From assembly GCA_905215195.1 (NCBI GenBank), contig CAJMPF010000046.1, positions 1 to 9,731 on the forward strand: a stretch of DNA of 9,731 nt. Reading direction: 5' to 3'. Shown here one piece after another: positions 6,357-9,731 of the stretch. Made by a program: the position numbers and the translations under genes. The notes beneath the pieces were generated by a model. That model was given only the letters and a program-made list of their open reading frames with translations. It did no database searches and was not told where the DNA came from. The DNA comes from an uncultured bacterium (GTDB taxonomy: Bacteria; Actinomycetota; Coriobacteriia; Coriobacteriales; Coriobacteriaceae). Within the stretch, counting starts at the first letter, position 1. The number at the start of each line of letters is the position of its first letter.

Positions 6357-6803
6357 ATGCAACGCATACTGTTTATCTGCCATGGCAACATCTGTCGCTC
6401 GACGATGGCTGAGTCGGTGTTTACCGAGCTGGTGCGGCGCGCCGGGCGCGCGGGCGAGTTTGTCATTGACTCCGCTGCGACCTCGACCGAGGAGATCGGC
6501 AACCCGCCACACCACGGTACCGTTGCCAAGCTGCGCGAGGTCGGAATTCCCGTCGTCGCACATCGTGCACGTCAGGTGCGTCGCGCGGAGTATGGCGACT
6601 GGGACCACATTGTCTATATGGACGACGAGAACGCGCGTGGCCTGCGTCGCATCTTTGGCGACGACCCCGACGGCAAGATTACGCGCATGCTCGATTGGAC
6701 CGAGCGCCCCGGCGACGTGGCCGACCCCTGGTACACTGGCAATTTCGATGCCACCTACCGCGACGTACTCGACGGCTGCACCGCTATGCTCGAGCAGCTG
6801 TAG
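6357..6803 (+). CDS. Low-molecular-weight protein tyrosine phosphatase
   Basis: A 148-residue cytoplasmic phosphatase that removes phosphate from phosphotyrosine, or possibly phosphoarginine or small phospho-compounds. The active-site loop is at the extreme N terminus, CHGNICRS (8-15), with nucleophile Cys8 and Arg14. His9 replaces the more usual leucine or threonine. The general acid is Asp123 in VADPWYTG. SAATSTEEIGNPPH (39-52) and VYMDDENARGL are also family features. Length is normal. Start ATG 6357 follows AGAAAGGA with 8 bases between. It lies 33 bp after the first ATPase gene on the same strand and faces the second ATPase gene, 46 bp away, with no clear terminator between. Low-molecular-weight phosphatases often modulate tyrosine kinases of capsule systems, but none is encoded here, so its placement beside the ATPase may be chance. 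Confidence 0.95.
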   Translation: MQRILFICHGNICRSTMAESVFTELVRRAGRAGEFVIDSAATSTEEIGNPPHHGTVAKLREVGIPVVAHRARQVRRAEYGDWDHIVYMDDENARGLRRIFGDDPDGKITRMLDWTERPGDVADPWYTGNFDATYRDVLDGCTAMLEQL

Positions 6804-6849
6804 GCAATCGAGGTCGCGGGCCACGCCTTTGTCACATCCGGGACTAGCC

Positions 6850-8211
6850 CTAGACCGGCTTGACCTCCAGCTTTATCCCCTCGGCGCAGGAGTCGCCCAA
6901 AACATCCGAAAGGGCCCAGGTCGCATATAGCGGCAAATAGAGAACCGCTCCGTTGCGCTCAACGTTGCCTCTCGAGAAAACAATCCCGAGCCTTACGCCA
7001 TATTCAGCCGTATCAAGCACATGACCGAGCGCAGCGTGCGCGTGGTAATAGGAGCCCGATTTAACCTCGATCGGAACAGCCGTCCCATCCGGTCCATCGA
7101 CCACAAAGTCCACTTCACCGCGCTTTTTTGTCTGATAGTAGTAAAGCTGGCGATTTTGGGCAGTCAGCTGCTGGGCCACCACGTTTTCGTAAATGCCGCC
7201 CAGATTGGGCTCCTTGCTATCAAGATACGCCGCTTGGGCGACTCCAACGGGGTAGCGCGCCATCAACATGCCCGTATCCGATTGATATAGCTTGAACTGC
7301 GATGGCCGTGCCGTCTTGAGCAGGGGCGATTTTGGCTCGGTTACGATATCGGCTTTGAGAGCAACGCCGGCATCGACAAGCCATACAAAATCTCGCTGAT
7401 ACTTCTCGTAGTGAGCCTTGGGGTCAATGGAATTGAGCACGAAGCGCTTGTTTTCGCCCTCGAGCATAATAGGGAGCTGATCGTAGATGCTCTGCACCTG
7501 AAGGGCTCGTCCGCTTGCATACTTGGAGATATCCCGCCGGTACTGTTCGTTGAGCTCTGACTGTAGCTGACGAACAGAGGCAAGGTCGCCCCGCGTGTCA
7601 AGGAAACGCTGCACGACCTCCGGCATTCCGCCGACAACGGTATAGGTCCTGAAGTTTGCCATCATCGCGTCATGAATGTAATCAGGAATGGGCCTCTCGC
7701 TGATACACGCGTCACGTATCGTTTGGCGAGCCCCCTCGCTCACCCCGGTTGCCCAGCAAAACTCCTCAAAATCGAGCGGGAACATCCTAAGCTCGTGGAC
7801 ATACCCCACGGGATAGGACCTGACGCCCTTGAACTGGGTCCCGAGCATTGACCCCGAAAACGCCCAGCGGCACCTCCCGTCCTCAACAAGGAACTTTGCC
7901 ATCGTCATGATGTCGGGGGCCTCTTGGACCTCATCGATAAACACGAGCGTTTTGCCTGGCGCAATCGACTTTCCCGAAAGAAGCGTCACCCTGCTGATGA
8001 AATCATCGGCATCCCGCGCCTCGAGAAGAGCATCTTTTGCCTGACGATTTTCCATGAGGTTAAGCTCGATGTAGGTTGCATGGTTGGCTTTGCCAAATGC
8101 GCGAATCGAATAGCTTTTGCCGATCTGGCGAGAACCCGTAATGAATAAGGCCTTTTGCTCGGCAGACTTCAGCCAACGCTCCAGCTCTGCCGCTATTTTC
8201 CTGCGCAGCAT
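6850..8211 (-). CDS. AAA ATPase with C-terminal DUF4143 (AAA_14/DUF4143 family), second copy
   Basis: A 453-residue cytoplasmic protein with the same architecture as the gene at 4953-6323 but low sequence identity. Walker A is GSRQIGKS (26-33), Walker B LVFIDEVQ (89-96), and the polar strand end WAFSGSMLGTQF (117-127). The family motif YTVVGGMPEVV is at 190-200. LYQSDTGMLMARY marks the middle domain. The DUF4143 end has YYYQTKKRGEVDF (357-369) and PIEVKSG (380-386), a PD-(D/E)XK-like set. The frame extends to TTG 8235, but ATG 8211 is preferred because AGGGGAG lies 5 bases before it and the Met-Leu-Arg-Arg-Lys start resembles the family. It is convergent with the phosphatase gene. Upstream are three direct repeats phased at 33 bp. 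Low identity to the first copy argues against recent local duplication; the two look like independent accessory genes. Biochemical role unknown. Confidence 0.92.
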   Translation of the reverse strand: MLRRKIAAELERWLKSAEQKALFITGSRQIGKSYSIRAFGKANHATYIELNLMENRQAKDALLEARDADDFISRVTLLSGKSIAPGKTLVFIDEVQEAPDIMTMAKFLVEDGRCRWAFSGSMLGTQFKGVRSYPVGYVHELRMFPLDFEEFCWATGVSEGARQTIRDACISERPIPDYIHDAMMANFRTYTVVGGMPEVVQRFLDTRGDLASVRQLQSELNEQYRRDISKYASGRALQVQSIYDQLPIMLEGENKRFVLNSIDPKAHYEKYQRDFVWLVDAGVALKADIVTEPKSPLLKTARPSQFKLYQSDTGMLMARYPVGVAQAAYLDSKEPNLGGIYENVVAQQLTAQNRQLYYYQTKKRGEVDFVVDGPDGTAVPIEVKSGSYYHAHAALGHVLDTAEYGVRLGIVFSRGNVERNGAVLYLPLYATWALSDVLGDSCAEGIKLEVKPV

Positions 8212-8230
8212 AGGCTCTCCCCTCGGTGTC

Positions 8231-8329
8231 ATCAAATGAAATGCAAAGTTTTATACGCTTGATTATCGATGAAACGCAGAATTTTTAGAACCTAAAATCA
8301 AATGAAGTGCAGAGATTTGAGATTATAAG
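8231..8329. promoter_or_regulatory. Three direct repeats phased at exactly 33 bp before the second AAA ATPase gene
   Basis: Three 33-bp units begin at 8231, 8264 and 8297. The cores align as AAATGAAATGCAAAG (8234-8248), CGATGAAACGCAGAA (8267-8281) and AAATGAAGTGCAGAG (8300-8314). The shared ATG triplets fall at 8236, 8269 and 8302, exactly 33 bp apart. Units 1 and 3 share the opening ATCAAATGAA. Unit 3 also has inverted TCAAAT/ATTTGA ends (8298-8303, 8315-8320). Minus-strand -10-like boxes GATAAT (8262-8267) and TATAAA (8250-8255) fall within and between the units. The array starts 20 bp upstream of ATG 8211. It is probably an operator for this gene. Confidence 0.72.
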
Positions 8330-8352
8330 CAAAAGAAGGGGCACCACCGGCG

Positions 8353-8385
8353 AATGTGTCAAAGGGGCTGTCCCTTTGACACATT
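8353..8385. repeat. Perfect palindromic repeat (14-bp arms, 5-nt loop)
   Basis: The arms AATGTGTCAAAGGG (8353-8366) and CCCTTTGACACATT (8372-8385) are perfect reverse complements around GCTGT. It lies 8 bp beyond the stop of the TIGR04076-like gene, so it could stabilise or end the kinase operon transcript. No T-run follows on either strand, so it is not a classical terminator. Related, degraded copies lie at 2671-2701 and 3416-3446. This indicates a dispersed REP-like family. Confidence 0.8.
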
Positions 8386-8393
8386 GCGCTCGA

Positions 8394-8723
8394 CTACTCG
8401 TCAACGATCTCGGCAATCCAGACGTTCAGTGTATCGACTTCGGGGCAGCAGAACTTTGCCGTGCCGGGCTCGTTTCCAGGCACGGTCCCGCCATAGCGCA
8501 GGATATCGATATAGGGAAAGCCCACGTGACAGGCCATGGCGCACATCCTGCCGCGGTCCCGGTCGAAGTCGAAGACGTCGCCGGGCTTGTGACCATGGTG
8601 ACAACGGCACGCACCCAGCTGGTCCACGCAGCTCACGCGGATACGCGGACGCTTGCCACGCGGCGCGCCGAGCGGCTTGTTCTCGCCCGCGGGCTTGATG
8701 CCGCCCTCGCCAGCATTACTCAT
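8394..8723 (-). CDS. Small cysteine-rich TIGR04076-like protein
   Basis: A 109-residue protein with a Pro/Lys-rich N-terminal tail (about 1-25) and a core resembling TIGR04076: the pattern C-x-C-x3-H-x2-GD at 39-49 (GACRCHHGHKPGD), then FDFDRDRGRMCAMACH, PYIDILRYGG (70-79) and FCCPE (91-95). It contains seven cysteines (32, 39, 41, 61, 65, 92, 93) and clustered histidines, so metal binding or redox chemistry is plausible, but no function is established for the family. ATG 8723 overlaps the end of the kinase gene by 8 bp, with only a weak GGA upstream, so translation is probably coupled. The frame stays open to 8954 antisense-free of any ribosome site, and that longer part is a shadow of the kinase gene. 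A palindromic repeat lies just after its stop. Confidence 0.8.
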   Translation of the reverse strand: MSNAGEGGIKPAGENKPLGAPRGKRPRIRVSCVDQLGACRCHHGHKPGDVFDFDRDRGRMCAMACHVGFPYIDILRYGGTVPGNEPGTAKFCCPEVDTLNVWIAEIVDE

Positions 8724-9540
8724 GGTCAACCACATCCAGGCAGGCCTCGATGGGAAGGCCAGCCGACTTGTCCTCTTGGTCGGCATTGCGCTCGATAAGC
8801 TCAGCCACCACGCGCATGGCATCGGACGTCGCGCGCTGCAGACTCCAGCCTGCCATAACGCGGCCGACGAGCACCGCCGAGAACGTGTCGCCCGTGCCCG
8901 GGAAATAGACCGGAATGAGCTCAAAGGGAATCGTAAAGTACTCCCCCGCCACATGGTCGTAACCGATAACCGCGTTCATGCCATTGACTACGGCGCTCGT
9001 AATGACCACCGACTTGGCACCCAGCTCGCGCACGGCGTCCACAAGGGCGCGGGCCTCATCGGGCGTAATTTGCTCGGCGATAGGCCTATCGGCAAGCAGG
9101 CACGCCTCGGTATAGTTGGGCACCGCGTAGTCTGCGCACTCCAGCAGATGCCGCATAAGGCCAATCGTGGACTCGGGCACGCCCGCATAGAGCTTGCCGT
9201 TGTCGCCCATGATGGGGTCGACAAACACCTTGGTGCCCTTTTGCGCACGGCGGTGGCAAAAGTCCGAGATGATACGCGTCTCTTCCTCGGTCACGATAAA
9301 GCCGGTCGAGATGGCGTCGAACTCAAAGCCGAGCTCCTCCCAGATAGCGAGGCTTTGGCGCACGTACTCCGTGGTGTCGTGGATGTAGAACTTGGGATAG
9401 TTGAGCGTATCGGACACAAGTGCCGTCGGCAGGTTATGGATACGGTAGCCCATGTGCGACAGCACCGGCAGCATGGCGGAAAGCGCGACCTTGCCGTAGC
9501 CGCACATATCGTTGATCAGCAGCAGCTGAGTGTTCTTCAT
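8716..9540 (-). CDS. Pyridoxamine/pyridoxal kinase (PdxK/PdxY-like)
   Basis: A 274-residue ribokinase-fold enzyme that phosphorylates pyridoxal, pyridoxamine or pyridoxine with ATP in the vitamin B6 salvage pathway. The N terminus LLLINDMCGYGKVALSAMLP (7-26) is the substrate-binding start typical of Firmicutes/Actinomycetota pyridoxamine kinases. VDPIMGDNGKLY (107-118) and PNYTEACLL (141-149) follow. The anion-hole and catalytic motif is FPGTGDTFSAVL (213-224), with Asp218 as the base. Length is normal. The frame opens at 9564, but ATG 9540 is chosen because AAGGGAG lies 6 bases before it and homology begins at MKN. It is the first gene of an operon with the small cysteine-rich gene, which it overlaps. 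A weak promoter is proposed upstream. PdxY versus PdxK substrate preference cannot be told from the sequence. Confidence 0.92.
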   Translation of the reverse strand: MKNTQLLLINDMCGYGKVALSAMLPVLSHMGYRIHNLPTALVSDTLNYPKFYIHDTTEYVRQSLAIWEELGFEFDAISTGFIVTEEETRIISDFCHRRAQKGTKVFVDPIMGDNGKLYAGVPESTIGLMRHLLECADYAVPNYTEACLLADRPIAEQITPDEARALVDAVRELGAKSVVITSAVVNGMNAVIGYDHVAGEYFTIPFELIPVYFPGTGDTFSAVLVGRVMAGWSLQRATSDAMRVVAELIERNADQEDKSAGLPIEACLDVVDHE

Positions 9541-9590
9541 GAGGGTCTCCCTTGGTTCGGGCACGGCGCAGCAGCGCCACAGTGCGACTA

Positions 9591-9619
9591 AGTGTAGCGC
9601 AGGGAACGTTACGAGCGAA
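9591..9619 (-). promoter_or_regulatory. Candidate promoter of the pyridoxamine kinase operon
   Basis: On the minus strand TACACT (9591-9596) resembles a -10 box, and TTCGCT (9614-9619) lies 17 bp upstream as a poor -35. The leader would be about 45 bases. The weak -35 suggests an activator or simply low basal expression. The rest of 9541-9670 shows nothing else recognisable. Confidence 0.3.
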
Positions 9620-9670
9620 GTCGGGCAGCGTGAAGGGCAAATTGTTGCGGAAAGGTTACGGGAAGGAAGT

Positions 9671-9726
9671 TAGTCGTTGGGGACGTTCTTAAATGACTAG
9701 TCAAACAAGAACGTCCCCAATGACTA
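9671..9726. repeat. Palindromic repeat with 20-bp arms and internal TGACTAGTCA
   Basis: The arms 9671-9690 and 9707-9726 pair over 20 bp with one G-T mismatch; the inner 14 bp (TTGGGGACGTTCTT and complement) are perfect. The 16-nt loop contains the perfect palindrome TGACTAGTCA (9694-9703), and GACTAGTC recurs at 9722-9729. The left-arm sequence TAGTCGTTGGG reappears in reverse complement at 566-576, next to the IS110 end. No coding potential is visible. This looks like a dispersed REP/MITE-type unit. Confidence 0.75.
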
Positions 9727-9731
9727 GTCGT

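Noticed and set aside
8231..8329. Repeat arrays considered as CRISPR or plasmid iterons
   Set aside because: There are only three imperfect units of 33 bp with no distinct spacers and no cas or replication genes nearby. The position just before a start codon fits an operator better.
8653..9591. Long plus-strand open frame of 312 codons
   Set aside because: It lies antisense to the pyridoxamine kinase and the start of the small gene. Its product is His/Arg/Gly-rich without family features, a typical shadow.

Overview
The window looks like chromosome from a GC-rich, gut-type actinomycete, most likely Collinsella or a close relative in Coriobacteriia. This rests on the codon bias of the native genes, the gene set and style, and several short palindromic intergenic repeats. 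It is recognition from memory, not a database result. No rRNA, tRNA or CRISPR array was seen.

Layout. Bases 1-565 are the 3' part of an IS110-family insertion sequence, with the C-terminal half of its transposase. Its right end abuts a fragment of a palindromic repeat that is present intact at the other end of the window. A bidirectional hairpin terminator follows. Next come three minus-strand genes in separate units: an aldose 1-epimerase/LacX-like enzyme (680-1573), an acidic single-span membrane protein of unknown function (1653-2519), and an IDI-like NUDIX protein (2696-3343). The last is divergent from an MFS transporter (3505-4758), and their shared 161-bp control region holds two palindromes.

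Bases 4846-8329 form an accessory module. Two unlike AAA ATPases of the AAA_14/DUF4143 type point toward each other (4953-6323 plus, 6850-8211 minus) around a low-molecular-weight protein tyrosine phosphatase (6357-6803). Each ATPase gene is preceded by three repeated sites, and in both cases the sites are spaced exactly 33 bp apart although their sequences are unrelated. This shared architecture is the most striking signal in the window and suggests a dedicated regulatory scheme for this poorly understood family.

At the right end, a minus-strand operon (9540 down to 8394) encodes a pyridoxamine/pyridoxal kinase that overlaps by 8 bp a small cysteine-rich TIGR04076-like protein. Palindromic repeats lie at 2605-2669, 2671-2701, 3416-3446, 8353-8385 and 9671-9726. 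Three of them (2671, 3416, 8353) look like members of one family. Gaps longer than about 100 bp without genes (537-679, 2520-2695, 3344-3504, 4759-4952, 8212-8393, 9541-9731) hold the terminators, repeats and promoter candidates listed below.
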